NCBI RefSeq assembly: GCF_946480305.1
Contig: NZ_CAMLJQ010000009.1
Coordinates: 1-64,000, forward strand
Direction: 5' to 3'
Length of the DNA: 64,000 nucleotides
Source: an uncultured Caldimonas sp.
GTDB taxonomy: Bacteria > Pseudomonadota > Gammaproteobacteria > Burkholderiales > Burkholderiaceae
Positions 34,151-44,613 of this stretch are shown piece by piece. The notes beneath the pieces are model-generated. The model saw only the letters and a list, made by a program, of their open reading frames with translations, was not told where the DNA came from and did not search any database. The first letter of the stretch is position 1. The number at the start of each line of letters is the position of its first letter. Both the position numbers and the translations under genes were made by a program.

Positions 34151-35623
34151 TCAGGCGCGCGGAAACTCCGCACGCAACGCGGCATACAGCCGCTCGTAGC
34201 GCTCGTGGCGCTGCTGCAGCACCGCATGCCGGTCGGGGCGGGGCTCGAAGTACCGTGCGACCGGCGGCGCGCGGCACACCTCGTCCGGCGCGCCGTCGTC
34301 GCTCAACCACGCCAGCCGTGCCGCACCCAGCGCGCCGCCGGCCTCGCTGCCCTGGTGCGTGCACACCGGCACGGCCAGCGCGTCGGCCAGCAGCTGCAGC
34401 CAGAACGCGCTGCGGCTGCCGCCGCCGACCGCGGACAGCTCGGTCACCGGCGCATGCGCGGGCATGGCCAGCGTGCGGTAGCCGTCGAGCAGCCCGAAGC
34501 ACACCCCCTCCACCGCTGCATAAGCGAGCTCGGGCTGTGCGTGCGCATGCGTGAGCCCGAAGAACACGCCGCGCGCGTGCGCATCGTTGTGCGGCGAACG
34601 CTCGCCGGACAGGTAAGGCAGGAACAGCGGCGCGTCGTCCAGCGCAGCCTGCTGCGCAACGGCCATCAGCTCGGACGCGTCGCCGAGCCCCAGCCCCCGG
34701 GCGGCCCAGTCGACCGCGCTGGCCGCCGACAGCATCACCGCCATCTGGTGCCAGCGTCCCGGCAGCGCGTGGCAGAACGCATGCATCGCCTGCGCGGGGT
34801 TGGGCAGGAACCGGTCGGTGCTCGCGAACACCACACCCGACGTGCCGAGCGAGACGAAGCCGCGGCCAGGCTGCACCGCGCCGATCCCTACGGCACTGGC
34901 AGCGTTGTCGCCCGCGCCGCCGGCGATACGCACCTCGGCAGGCAAGCCCCAACGGGCCGCGAGTTCGGGGTGCAGCCATGCGGACGGTTCGCTGCCTTCC
35001 ACCAGGCGCGGCATCTGGTGCACGCCGAGCCCGCAGGCGGCGAGCATCTCGTGCGACCACTGGCGTGCGCCCACGTCGAGCCACAGCGTGCCCGAGGCGT
35101 CGGAGCAGTCGGTGACGGCCTCGCCCGACAGGCGCAGCCTCAGGTAGTCCTTCGGCAGCAGCACGCGAGCCACCCGTGCGAAGAGCTGCGGTTCGTGCTC
35201 GCGCACCCAGCGCAGCTTGGGCGCGGTGAATCCGGGCATCGCCAGGTTGCCGGTGATCTGAGACAGCGCCGGCACCTCGCGGGCCAGCGCCTCGCACTGG
35301 GCGGCACTGCGGCCGTCGTTCCACAGGATGGCGGGGCGCAGCACCTCGTTGTTCGCGTCGAGCAGCACGGCTCCATGCATCTGGCCCGACAGGCCGATCG
35401 CCCGCACCCGGCGCAGCGCCTGCGGGTGCGCGGCAGCGAGCCGGGCCATCACCGATTCGAGCGCGCGCCACCAGTCGGCGGGCGATTGCTCGGACCACAG
35501 CGGCTGCGGGCGCTGCACCTGCAAGGGCGCCCCGGCGGTGCCGAGCACCTGGTGGTCGCCATCGAGCAGCAGCGCCTTGAGCTCGGAGGTGCCGAGGTCG
35601 AGCCCGAGGTAGCAGGCCGTCAT
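34151..35623 (-). CDS. xylB: Xylulokinase
   Basis: A 490-residue FGGY-family kinase phosphorylating D-xylulose with ATP. Blocks: YLGLDLGTSELKALLLDG, the sugar site LSGQMHGAVLLD, WNDGRS, GGAGDNAASAVG, SLGTSGVVF, YLSGERSPHNDAHARG and GGGSRSAFWLQLLAD. The ATG at 35623 overlaps the AraC gene stop (ATGA). It is the last gene of the polyol operon and would use xylulose made by the arabinitol-type dehydrogenase. Confidence 0.93.
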   Translation of the reverse strand: MTACYLGLDLGTSELKALLLDGDHQVLGTAGAPLQVQRPQPLWSEQSPADWWRALESVMARLAAAHPQALRRVRAIGLSGQMHGAVLLDANNEVLRPAILWNDGRSAAQCEALAREVPALSQITGNLAMPGFTAPKLRWVREHEPQLFARVARVLLPKDYLRLRLSGEAVTDCSDASGTLWLDVGARQWSHEMLAACGLGVHQMPRLVEGSEPSAWLHPELAARWGLPAEVRIAGGAGDNAASAVGIGAVQPGRGFVSLGTSGVVFASTDRFLPNPAQAMHAFCHALPGRWHQMAVMLSAASAVDWAARGLGLGDASELMAVAQQAALDDAPLFLPYLSGERSPHNDAHARGVFFGLTHAHAQPELAYAAVEGVCFGLLDGYRTLAMPAHAPVTELSAVGGGSRSAFWLQLLADALAVPVCTHQGSEAGGALGAARLAWLSDDGAPDEVCRAPPVARYFEPRPDRHAVLQQRHERYERLYAALRAEFPRA

Positions 35624-36540
35624 GCCGCCTGGCCGAAACGGGCCTCGGCCTGCCGCCGGAACTCCTTCGGCGTCACGCCCTTGATCTGCAGGAAGCGGCG
35701 GTTGAAGTTGGCCACGTTGTTGAAACCGACGTCGTAGCAGACGTTGGTGATGTAGCGGTCGGTCTCCATCAGCAGCTGGCACGCCTTGTTGATGCGCAAG
35801 CGGTTGACGAACTCGGTGAACGTGTTGCCGGTGGCCCGGCTGAAGAAGCGCGAGAACTGGCTCGGCGTCATGCCCACGCGGGCGCTCACCTCGGGCAACG
35901 TGAGCTGCTCGGTGCAGTGCTCGGTGATGTAGTCGACGATGCTGCTGATGCGCGCCAGCGTGGAGTCGTCTTCGGTGCTCTGCAGCTGCACCGTCGACAG
36001 CAGCCGGTAGTCGGTGCAGCTCGCCAGCTCGCCGAGCAGATCGACGAATTCGCCGAAGCGCTTAAGGCCGTGGCTTTCCTTGATGCGCTGGTAGCGCTCG
36101 CGCACCTGCTGGCTCAGGCCGAAGAACTCGACGCCATAGCGTGCACGCTCGAGCAGCGGCAGCGCCTCGCGCATTTCAGGGAACACCTCGGACGCCTCGC
36201 GGATCGGCGCGTCGGCGAACTGCATCACCACGTCGCGCAGCGGCACGCCTTCGGGGGGCGTGTCGGTCGAGATCCAGTTGTGCGGCAGGCGCGGGCCGGT
36301 CAGCACCAGGTGACCCGGCTCGAAGTGGCCGATGTGATCGCCCACGAACACCTTGCCGCGCGTGGCGACGATGAGGTGCAGCTCGTACTCTTCGTGGTAG
36401 TGCCAGCGCACGAGCTGGTTCGGGTAGCCGTGCTCGAGGCAGCGCACGCTGCCGTAGCTGCCCTGCGGCTCGTAACCCAGCTGGGGGTTGCGTGCCAGCT
36501 CGTGCTCGAGCTCCGGGACGCGAGGGCGATGCATGTTCAT
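35620..36540 (-). CDS. AraC-family regulator of polyol operon
   Basis: A 306-residue activator. The N-terminal cupin domain has RWHYHEEYELHLIVATRGKV and FEPGHLVLTGPRLPHNW; the C-terminal double HTH includes ARVGMTPSQFSRFFSRATGN and VCYDVGFNNVANFNRRFLQI, as in AraC/XylS proteins controlling polyol use (MtlR-like). Encoded within the operon it probably controls, so autoregulated. The inverted repeat at 42994-43027 upstream of the first gene is a candidate target. Confidence 0.9.
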   Translation of the reverse strand: MNMHRPRVPELEHELARNPQLGYEPQGSYGSVRCLEHGYPNQLVRWHYHEEYELHLIVATRGKVFVGDHIGHFEPGHLVLTGPRLPHNWISTDTPPEGVPLRDVVMQFADAPIREASEVFPEMREALPLLERARYGVEFFGLSQQVRERYQRIKESHGLKRFGEFVDLLGELASCTDYRLLSTVQLQSTEDDSTLARISSIVDYITEHCTEQLTLPEVSARVGMTPSQFSRFFSRATGNTFTEFVNRLRINKACQLLMETDRYITNVCYDVGFNNVANFNRRFLQIKGVTPKEFRRQAEARFGQAA

Positions 36541-36564
36541 GTTCCCGCTCCTGCCATTGCGGTA

Positions 36565-37356
36565 TCAGCTCATCACACTACCGCCATCCACGTTCAATGT
36601 CTGTGCGGTAATGTACGAGGCCTCGTCGCTTGCCAGAAACACCGCCGCGCCCGCCATGTCGGCCGGCCGGCCCATGTAGCCCAGCGGCACGGCCTTGCCG
36701 ACCGCGATTTTCTTTTCGCCGGGCGCCAGCTGCTCGTAGCGCGCGAACAACGCGTCCACGTGGTCCCACATCGGCGTGTCGACCACGCCCGGCGCAATGC
36801 CGTTGACGCGGATGCCGTGCGGCGCCATCGCGAGCGCGGCCGACTGCGTATAGCTGATCACCGCCGCCTTGGTGGCGCAATAGTGCGACACCAGCGCCTC
36901 GCCGCGCCGGCCCGCCTGCGAGGCCAGGTTGATGATGCTGCCCTTCAGCCCGCCGTCGACCATCTGCCGCAGCACCGCCTGCATCACGAAGAACATGCCC
37001 TTCACGTTCACGTCGAACAGACGGTGGTACATGCGCTCGTCGGAGTCGAGCAGCGGCGCCATGTCGAACACGGCAGCGTTGTTGAACAGCACGTCGATGG
37101 GGCCGAAGCGCACCCGAGCGGCGGCCACCATCGCGTCGATCGACTCGTTGATGGCGACGTTGGCGCTCAGGTAGTGCAGCTGCCTCGGATACCGCTCGAT
37201 CAGCTCCGTCAGTGCTGCGTTCGGCTCGCGCGGCAGGTCGGCCGCGGTGCAGCGTGCCCCTTCGTCCAGGTAAGCCTGCAGCACGGCCAGGCCGATGCCG
37301 CCCGCGGCGCCCGTGACCAGCGCGTGGCGGTCCTGCAAGCGTTGCCGTTCAGCCAT
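36565..37356 (-). CDS. SDR-family polyol dehydrogenase (sorbitol/galactitol type)
   Basis: A 263-residue NAD-dependent short-chain dehydrogenase. The cofactor motif is TGAAGGIG at about 15-22; NNAAVFD, the Ser in INLASQAG, and catalytic Tyr/Lys in SHYCATKAAV follow, then NGIAPGVVDTPMW. It resembles SmoS/sorbitol dehydrogenase. GGAGG lies six bases before ATG 37356, which overlaps the previous stop by 8 bp. It would oxidise a hexitol or related polyol to a ketose; the precise substrate is inferred from context. Confidence 0.85.
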   Translation of the reverse strand: MAERQRLQDRHALVTGAAGGIGLAVLQAYLDEGARCTAADLPREPNAALTELIERYPRQLHYLSANVAINESIDAMVAAARVRFGPIDVLFNNAAVFDMAPLLDSDERMYHRLFDVNVKGMFFVMQAVLRQMVDGGLKGSIINLASQAGRRGEALVSHYCATKAAVISYTQSAALAMAPHGIRVNGIAPGVVDTPMWDHVDALFARYEQLAPGEKKIAVGKAVPLGYMGRPADMAGAAVFLASDEASYITAQTLNVDGGSVMS

Positions 37357-38773
37357 GGGAACCTCCAATGAATTGCTGCACCTCGGCGTAGGCTTGACGC
37401 ACCGCAGCAGTGAGTTGTGTGTTGCCCGCCATCTCGTGCCACAGCGTCGCGTCGGCGCACAGTGCGGCCACGGGGTCGGCGCCGGAGCAGATGGCGCGTG
37501 CCACTGCCGGGTCCATGCCCTGGTCGTGATAGGTGTACGGCAGTTCGCCGCGGTGCCAGCGCTGCAGGAAGGCAAGGAACAACGCCGGCAGGCGTGCAAC
37601 GCCGGCCATCGGCTGCCCGGCCTGCAGGCGCTCGCGCACGGTCGGCGCAATGAAGCCAGGGATCTTCGAGAAGCCGTCCATCGCGACGCGCTGGTTGGTG
37701 TCTCTGATCGCCTCGTTGCCGAAGCGCGCAAGCACCGTGTCGCGATACGCTGCGAGGTCGATAGGGCTCGGATGTTGTGGCGTGTGCAGGCACGGGATCA
37801 CGTCGTCGGTGACGTAGTCCATCGCCATGCGGCGGATCGCCGGCACCCGCAGGCCCTCGTGGATGAACTGGCAGCCCACGAGCGTGCCGGCCCACGCGAT
37901 GCAGCTGTGCGTGCCGTTGAGGATGCGGATCTTGGCCTCCTCGTAAGGCTGCACCGAAGCGACCATCTCGACGCCCACCGTCTCCCACGCTGGGCGGCCG
38001 GCGCAGAAGTCGTCCTCGATCACCCACTGGATGAAGCTCTCGCCCATCAAGGCCGCGGCGTCCTGCCGCCCAGTGGCAACCTGCACGCGCTCGGCCACGT
38101 CGGGCGACGGCCGCGGTGTGATGCGGTCGACCATCGCGTTCGGGCAGGTGGTGTTCGCGCGCACCCAGTCGCACAGGCCCGGCTCGTCGCGCCGCTCCAG
38201 GAACTCGAGCAGACCTGCACGGAAGCGTTCGCCGTTGTGGCGCAGGTTGTCGCAGTTCAGCAGCGTCACCGGGCCCGCCTCGCGCCGCACCCGTTCGCGC
38301 AGGATGGCCGCCACCGCGCCGTAGATCGTCTGCTGGGTGGTGCCGGCCAGGTCCGAGGCCAGGTCGCGGTTGGTCGTGTCGAGCCGGTTCTGTCCGTCGA
38401 GGTAGTAGCCTGCTTCGGTGACGGTGAACGAGATGATGCGCGTGCGTGCATCGGCGCCCACGTCGATCAGAGCGGCCAGCGTGGGCTCGTACGGCAGCAC
38501 GTGCCGGATCGACGAGATCTGTTCGTAGGCCCGCTCGCCCTCGGGAGTGACGGTCTCGAGCGTGTAGCGGCCGCCCTGGCGGGCGAGCGCGGCCAGCGTG
38601 TCGGCCATGTCGGGGCGGAGGTTCCCGCCGGCCAGCACCCAGCGTTCGTCACCGCCCTGGATCAGGCGGTGCAGGTAGACCGCCTGGTGAGCGCGGTGGA
38701 AAGAGCCCAGCCCCAGGTGCAGCATGACCAGCTGGCCGGGTGCGAGCATCGAGGCAGCGTTGAAAGAAGGCAT
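37349..38773 (-). CDS. dalD: D-arabinitol 4-dehydrogenase / mannitol dehydrogenase family
   Basis: A 474-residue polyol-specific long-chain dehydrogenase. N-terminal LHLGLGSFHRAHQAVYL is the cofactor-domain signature; NCDNLRHNGE and CPNAMVDRITP are family blocks, and the catalytic Lys lies in YEEAKIRILNGTHSCIAWAG. That last sequence looks more like D-arabinitol dehydrogenase than mannitol dehydrogenase, and xylulokinase in the same operon agrees, since arabinitol oxidation gives D-xylulose. Mannitol to fructose remains possible. It follows the ATPase gene by 20 bp. Confidence 0.85.
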   Translation of the reverse strand: MPSFNAASMLAPGQLVMLHLGLGSFHRAHQAVYLHRLIQGGDERWVLAGGNLRPDMADTLAALARQGGRYTLETVTPEGERAYEQISSIRHVLPYEPTLAALIDVGADARTRIISFTVTEAGYYLDGQNRLDTTNRDLASDLAGTTQQTIYGAVAAILRERVRREAGPVTLLNCDNLRHNGERFRAGLLEFLERRDEPGLCDWVRANTTCPNAMVDRITPRPSPDVAERVQVATGRQDAAALMGESFIQWVIEDDFCAGRPAWETVGVEMVASVQPYEEAKIRILNGTHSCIAWAGTLVGCQFIHEGLRVPAIRRMAMDYVTDDVIPCLHTPQHPSPIDLAAYRDTVLARFGNEAIRDTNQRVAMDGFSKIPGFIAPTVRERLQAGQPMAGVARLPALFLAFLQRWHRGELPYTYHDQGMDPAVARAICSGADPVAALCADATLWHEMAGNTQLTAAVRQAYAEVQQFIGGSHG

Positions 38774-38793
38774 CGTGCAGGTCGCAAAGGGGG

Positions 38794-39831
<1,038 letters not shown>

Positions 39832-39859
39832 TTCTTGTGTCTCCTTGGATCTCAGCGCG

Positions 39860-40684
39860 TCACTTCACCGCACCGAAGGTCAAACCTTGCACGAGCTGCT
39901 TCTGGCTGAACCAGCCGAACACGACGATGGGGGCGATCGCGAGCACCGAAGCCGCCGACAACTTGGCCCAGAACAAGCCTTCAGGGCTGGAGTACGACGC
40001 GATCAGCGCGGCCAGCGTGCCGGCCTTGGCCGATGTGAGGTTGAGCGACCAGAACGCCTCGTTCCATGCCAGCACCAGGCACAGCAGGCCGGTGGAGGCA
40101 AAGCCGCCCACCGACAGCGGCAGCACCACGTAGCGGAACTCGTGCCACAGCGTGGCGCCGTCCATGCGCGAAGCTTCGAGGATGTCGTTGGGGATGTCCT
40201 TGAAGCAGGTGTAGAGCATCCACACCATGATCGGCAGGTTGGACAGCGTGAACACGATGGTCAGGCCGGAGAGCGTGTCGAGCAGCCCGCTCCACTGCGA
40301 CAGCACGTAGATCGGCACCAGCGCGCCGACGGCCGGCATCATCTTCGTGGACAGCATCCACATCAGCAGGTCCTTGGTGCGGCGCGTGCGGAAGAAGGCC
40401 ATCGAATAGGCGGCCGGCGCGGCGATCAGCAGGCCGATCAGCGTGGAGGCCACGCTGGTGATCAGCGAGTTGCGCGCATACAGCGCGTAGTCGCTGCGCA
40501 GGTTCACTTCGGCAAAGCTCTCCAGCGTGGGCGTGAAGAAGATCTCCGGCGGGATCGCGATGGCCTGCATCTCCGTCTTGAACGACGTGAGCAGCATCCA
40601 CAGCAGCGGGAAGAACAGCAGCAGCGTCACGGTCCATGCGACGACGGTGCGTGCGATCAGGGCAACAGGTGAGGTATGCGTCAT
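39860..40684 (-). CDS. smoG: ABC transporter permease 2 (MalG-like)
   Basis: A 274-residue permease with six predicted membrane helices. The EAA loop that contacts the ATPase reads EASRMDGATLWHEFRYVVLP. The N-terminal helix and LPAAYSM-like block (LIAAPAAYSMAFFRTRRTKD) fit the MalG side. It follows permease 1 by 7 bp. Confidence 0.9.
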   Translation of the reverse strand: MTHTSPVALIARTVVAWTVTLLLFFPLLWMLLTSFKTEMQAIAIPPEIFFTPTLESFAEVNLRSDYALYARNSLITSVASTLIGLLIAAPAAYSMAFFRTRRTKDLLMWMLSTKMMPAVGALVPIYVLSQWSGLLDTLSGLTIVFTLSNLPIMVWMLYTCFKDIPNDILEASRMDGATLWHEFRYVVLPLSVGGFASTGLLCLVLAWNEAFWSLNLTSAKAGTLAALIASYSSPEGLFWAKLSAASVLAIAPIVVFGWFSQKQLVQGLTFGAVK

Positions 40685-40691
40685 GTCGTGC

Positions 40692-41639
40692 TCACTTGTC
40701 CAGGTTCTTGCCGACCATGCGGATCAGAAAAATTGCGGCGATGTTGGCGAGCAGCACCGCGAACAACGCGCCGGCCGAAGCCACGCCCACGTCGAAATTC
40801 AGCAAGGCCTGCGTGAAGATCAGGAACGCCACGTTGGTGCTGGCATGCCCAGGTCCACCGCTGGTCGTCGTGTAGATCTCGGCGAACACGCTCATCAGGA
40901 AGATCATCTCGATCATCACGACCACGGCCATCGGGCGGCCGAGGTGCGGCAGCACGAGGTACCAGAAGCGCTGCAAGGCATTGGCGCCGTCCATCCGTGC
41001 GGCTTCCATCTGCTCGCGGTCGAGCGACTGCAGCGAGGTGATGAAGATCAGGCACGCGAAGGGCAGCCACTGCCACGAGATCATCACGATGATCGAGAAC
41101 AGCGGCAGGTCGGTGAGCCAGTCCACCGGCTCCATGCCAAAGAAGCGGGCCACCTGCGCCAGCACGCCGTAGATGGGGTTCATCATCATGTGCTTCCACA
41201 GCAGTGCATTGACCGTGGGCATCACGAAGAACGGCGAGATCAACAGCACGCGGACGATGCCGCGGCCGGGGAAGGGTTCGTTGACCAGCAGTGCGAGCGC
41301 AACGCCCAGCACCAGCGTGATCAGGATCACCGAGCCGAGCAGCACGACGGTGTTGAACACCGCGGAGCCGAAAGCGGGGTCGGTGACGAAGTATTCGAAG
41401 TTCTCCAGCCCTGCGAACGGCTTGTCGCCCGGGTTCAGCAGGTTGTAGCGCACGCTGGAGAAGTACAGCGTCATCAGCAGCGGCACGAGCATCCACAGCA
41501 GCAGCGTGACGACGGCCGGCGAGAGCAGCAGGCGGGGCAGCATGCGGCTGGCCCTCGAAGCCGGCCGCCGGGAGGAGGCAGCAGCCTCCTCCACGCCGGC
41601 CACTGCCGCCACCGGTGATGCGGTGACTACGGAGCTCAT
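40692..41639 (-). CDS. smoF: ABC transporter permease 1 (MalF-like)
   Basis: A 315-residue permease, six helices after a charged N-terminal tail of about 30 residues. The EAA loop is EAARMDGANALQRFWYLVLP. Start overlaps the binding-protein stop by four bases (ATGA), so the transporter genes are translationally coupled. Confidence 0.9.
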   Translation of the reverse strand: MSSVVTASPVAAVAGVEEAAASSRRPASRASRMLPRLLLSPAVVTLLLWMLVPLLMTLYFSSVRYNLLNPGDKPFAGLENFEYFVTDPAFGSAVFNTVVLLGSVILITLVLGVALALLVNEPFPGRGIVRVLLISPFFVMPTVNALLWKHMMMNPIYGVLAQVARFFGMEPVDWLTDLPLFSIIVMISWQWLPFACLIFITSLQSLDREQMEAARMDGANALQRFWYLVLPHLGRPMAVVVMIEMIFLMSVFAEIYTTTSGGPGHASTNVAFLIFTQALLNFDVGVASAGALFAVLLANIAAIFLIRMVGKNLDK

Positions 41640-42940
41640 TTGTAGTAACCCGCCTTCTTCATTTCACGCTCGGCCACGGTCTGCGAGGCGGCGAGAGCCT
41701 GGTCGACGGTGGCCTTGCCCGAGAGCGCTGCGCTCATCTGCTGGCCCACCGCCACGCCGATCGCCTGGAACTCAGGGATCGCCGCGAACTGCACGCCCAC
41801 GTACGGCGACTTCGGCTGCGTGCTGTCGTTCGGGTTGGCCGAGAAGATCGCGCGGCGTTCAGCCTCCGCGAACACCGCCGCCTTCAGGAACTCGGGGTTC
41901 GTATACGTGGAGCGCCGCGTGCCGGTCGGAATGCGTGCCCAACCCGACTCCTTGGCCACCAGCTGGATGTACTCGCGCGACGTGGCCCAGCGCACGAACT
42001 TCTGCGCGTCGTCCACCTTCTTCGACCCCGCAGGGATCGCCAGCGCCCACGCCCACAGCCAGTTCGCGCCCTTGGGCGTCACCGCCGTCGGCGCCTGCGC
42101 GAACGCCACCTTGTCGGCCACCTTGCTCTGCTTGGGGTCGCTGATGAACGACGCCGCAATCGTCGCGTCCACCCACATCCCGCACTTGCCTTCGTTGAAC
42201 AGCGCCAGGTTCTCGTTGAAGCTGTTCGCCGACGCCCCCGGCGGGCCGTAGTTCTTCATCAGGTCCACGTAGAACGTGATCGCGTTCTTCCACGGCTGGC
42301 TCGTCAGCTGCGGCTTCCACTCCATGTCGAACCACTGCCCGCCGAAGGTGTTCACCATCGTCGTCAGCAGCGCCATGTTGTCGCCCCAGCCCGGCTTGCC
42401 GCGCAAGCACATGCCGTACACGCCTGCCTTCGGGTCGTGCACCTTCGAGGCCACTTCGCGCACGAACTCCCACGTCGGGGCGTCGGGCATCTTCAGGCCG
42501 GCCTTCTCGACCAGGTCCTTGCGGTACATCAGCATCGAGCTCTCGCCGTAGAACGGTGCGGCGTACAGCGTGTTGTTCACCGACAGCCCCGCCGCAATGG
42601 GCGGCAGGATGTCTTCCGGTGCGTAGTTCACGTCCGGCTTGATCGGCACCAGCCACCCGCGCTTGCCCCAGATCGGCGTCTCGTACATGCCGATCGTCAT
42701 CACGTCGAACTGCCCGCCCTTGGTGGCGATGTCCGTCGTCACGCGCTGCCGCAACACGCCTTCTTCCAGCGTCACCCACTTCACGGTGATCCCAGGGTTC
42801 GCCGCCTCGAAATGCTTCGTCAGCTTCTGCATCTCGATCATGTGACCGTTGTTCACGGTCGCCACGACCAGCTCGCCCGCGTGGGCCCAGCCTGCAAGGC
42901 CGAGGCCCATCACCAACGCGGCTATCGCCTTTTGCTTCAT
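41636..42940 (-). CDS. smoE: Polyol ABC transporter binding protein, paralogue 2
   Basis: A 434-residue periplasmic binding protein and first gene of the polyol operon. The signal peptide is MKQKAIAALVMGLGLAGWAHA. Blocks match paralogue 1 (VNNGHMIEMQ, FYGESSMLMYRKDL, GKPGWGDNMALL). AGGAG precedes ATG 42940. Bases 41714-42886 appear identical to 44692-45864, so only the signal peptide and the last 28 or so residues differ from paralogue 3; that points to recent duplication or gene conversion. Confidence 0.92.
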   Translation of the reverse strand: MKQKAIAALVMGLGLAGWAHAGELVVATVNNGHMIEMQKLTKHFEAANPGITVKWVTLEEGVLRQRVTTDIATKGGQFDVMTIGMYETPIWGKRGWLVPIKPDVNYAPEDILPPIAAGLSVNNTLYAAPFYGESSMLMYRKDLVEKAGLKMPDAPTWEFVREVASKVHDPKAGVYGMCLRGKPGWGDNMALLTTMVNTFGGQWFDMEWKPQLTSQPWKNAITFYVDLMKNYGPPGASANSFNENLALFNEGKCGMWVDATIAASFISDPKQSKVADKVAFAQAPTAVTPKGANWLWAWALAIPAGSKKVDDAQKFVRWATSREYIQLVAKESGWARIPTGTRRSTYTNPEFLKAAVFAEAERRAIFSANPNDSTQPKSPYVGVQFAAIPEFQAIGVAVGQQMSAALSGKATVDQALAASQTVAEREMKKAGYYK

Positions 42941-42993
42941 GGTGTGTCTCCTATGTTTGGAAGGGCATCCGATCACGTCATCGGTATGCAAGA

Positions 42994-43027
42994 AGATATC
43001 TGTGCACCCCTGCATGCACCGATATCT
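42994..43027. promoter_or_regulatory. AGATATC...GATATCT inverted repeat upstream of polyol operon
   Basis: Perfect 7-bp arms flank 20 bp that contain TGTGCACCCCTGCATGCACC, itself with repeated TGCA. It lies 54 bp before the binding-protein ATG and may be where the AraC-type regulator binds. Confidence 0.5.
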
Positions 43028-43166
43028 CGAACGCACAGACGTGTACTTTTTTGCCGAAGCCGGCTAGGAATTCCCCCTATGCGGGGCAAGGTCGTATGGG
43101 TCGAAATCCACCGCTGGGGCGAAGACCCGCGAGGCACAGGCCGGCCTCCGGCGAATGCGGCGCTGC

Positions 43167-43252
43167 AAAAAGGTGGCCCCGCTGACCGGGAGAGCCAGCG
43201 GGGCCGGAGTGCGCCTTCCCTTAGAGGGTGGAATAGGCCGAACGGAAAGCGC
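43167..43252 (-). ncRNA. Candidate small RNA with own terminator
   Basis: On the minus strand a TACACT (-10-like, 43259-43264) is followed by about 50 non-coding bases with a GGCCG/CGGCC hairpin, then a strong 10-bp terminator stem GGCCCCGCTG/CAGCGGGGCC (43175-43205) and ACCTTTTT. The porin gene upstream already has its own terminator at 43341, so this one needs another transcript. The -35 box is weak; a CTGTCAG-AG-CTGACAG palindrome lies at 43289-43304. Confidence 0.4.
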
Positions 43253-43340
43253 GGCCGCAGTGTAGTGCGATGACCGCCCGCCCTTGTGCTGTCAGAGCTG
43301 ACAGTCGCAACGCAGCGCGCCGCGCTCTTCGAAATCGGGC

Positions 43341-43367
43341 AAAAAAAGAGGCCGCAGCAGCGGCCTC
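43341..43367 (-). terminator. Porin gene terminator
   Basis: GAGGCCGC/GCGGCCTC with a 4-base loop, followed on the minus strand by seven T. It lies about 53 bp after the porin stop. Confidence 0.92.
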
Positions 43368-43419
43368 ATCAATCCCGTCTCTACCCGAAAAAGACGGTTC
43401 GCTCTCTCCCCTTGCTCAA

Positions 43420-44379
43420 TCAGAAGTTGTGGCGGATGCCGGCGTCGAAGCGGTTCACGCGCTTCATGCCGTCGGTCTTCTCGATCCCCACGTCGGTGTA
43501 GAGCATCGTGCGCTTGCTCAGGTCGTACCAGTAGCCGACACCGAAGTTCTTGGTCTTCACGTCGTCGTTGTCGTCGTGGTTGAACTTGGCTCGCAGCGAG
43601 CCCTGGCCCAACGGCACGATGGCGCCGATGTCAAACGTGGTGCGCTCGAGGTCGGTGTGGTCGCCGTCGTTGTGCGCCACGGCCAGCAGCACCTTGGCGG
43701 CGCCGAAGTCATAGGTACCGCCCAGCGCGAACGCGTTGTCGCGGTTGTAGCGCCGGCCAAGCGACACGGCGGCAGTGAGCGGACCGGCCGCGTACTTCAA
43801 CACGCCGCTGACGGCCGTCTTCTTCTCGTAGGTTTCGGCCACGCCGTTGCCGTCGGTGTCGGCTTCGTAGGTGCCGCCTTCGCCCAGCGATGCGCCGATC
43901 GCGGCGCTGAAGCCGCTGAAGTCCGGCGTGCCGTAGACGATGCTGTTGGTGTACTTGTCGTCGGCGCCGGCCTTGCGCTCGCCACGGCCGCCCACCGTGT
44001 CGCCACCGAAGGCGTCGGGGTCCGGCGCTGCGCCGAACGGCCCGCCTTGGCGGCCCAGGCTGATCTGGCCGAAGTCGCCGCGCAGGCCGACGATGGAGAT
44101 TTCGTCCCAGAACGGGTTGTTGGCCGTGCCCGTGCTCGCATCGAAGCGGTGCTCCATGTGGAAGAACGCCGACAGGCCGCCGCCGAGGTCTTCGGTGCCC
44201 CTGAAGCCGAGGCCGTTGAACGAACCGGCAGTGATGTGGTGCTTGCCGGAGCCGTCGAAGCTGCTGTCGTAGCGATAGCCCTGATCGAGTCGGCCGTAGA
44301 TCTGCACGTTCTGAGCCGAAGCGGCCACGCCGAAGCCTGCGAGCAAGGTGGCGACGGCGGTGGAAATGATGGTTTTCAT
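43420..44379 (-). CDS. Outer-membrane porin (OmpC/Omp32 family)
   Basis: A 319-residue trimeric-type porin. Signal peptide MKTIISTAVATLLAGFGVAASAQ, then NVQIYGRLDQGYRYD; FRGTEDLGGGLSAFFHMEHRFD, the constriction-loop region near RQGGPFGA, and the C-terminal FDAGIRHNF ending in Phe for BAM assembly. Shorter than many Burkholderiales porins (about 350). It sits between the two near-identical binding-protein genes and may let polyols through the outer membrane. Confidence 0.92.
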   Translation of the reverse strand: MKTIISTAVATLLAGFGVAASAQNVQIYGRLDQGYRYDSSFDGSGKHHITAGSFNGLGFRGTEDLGGGLSAFFHMEHRFDASTGTANNPFWDEISIVGLRGDFGQISLGRQGGPFGAAPDPDAFGGDTVGGRGERKAGADDKYTNSIVYGTPDFSGFSAAIGASLGEGGTYEADTDGNGVAETYEKKTAVSGVLKYAAGPLTAAVSLGRRYNRDNAFALGGTYDFGAAKVLLAVAHNDGDHTDLERTTFDIGAIVPLGQGSLRAKFNHDDNDDVKTKNFGVGYWYDLSKRTMLYTDVGIEKTDGMKRVNRFDAGIRHNF

Positions 44380-44613
44380 GAGGGGTCTCTCCGATGTAAT
44401 GGGTGATGCACTTCGACGGTCTTTGTTGTGTCCCCCGTCGAACGGGAACTCACGCCCCGCACACGCGCACGCATCCGCCGGCGCGCCCGGCGGCGGCCGT
44501 GAAAACGAGGGTGTGAGGAGTCCTGCCCGGCGGCATGTGCCGTGCCGCCGGACGGTGAGAGGTCTGCCGGTTCGGGCATGGGCAGCGAGCGCTGCCCTGC
44601 CCTGGCGCCGGGC

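Noticed and set aside
44525..44600. GC-rich hairpins (CCGGCGGCA/TGCCGCCGG and GGGCAGCG/CGCTGCCC)
   Set aside because: No T-run on either strand, so not called as terminators.
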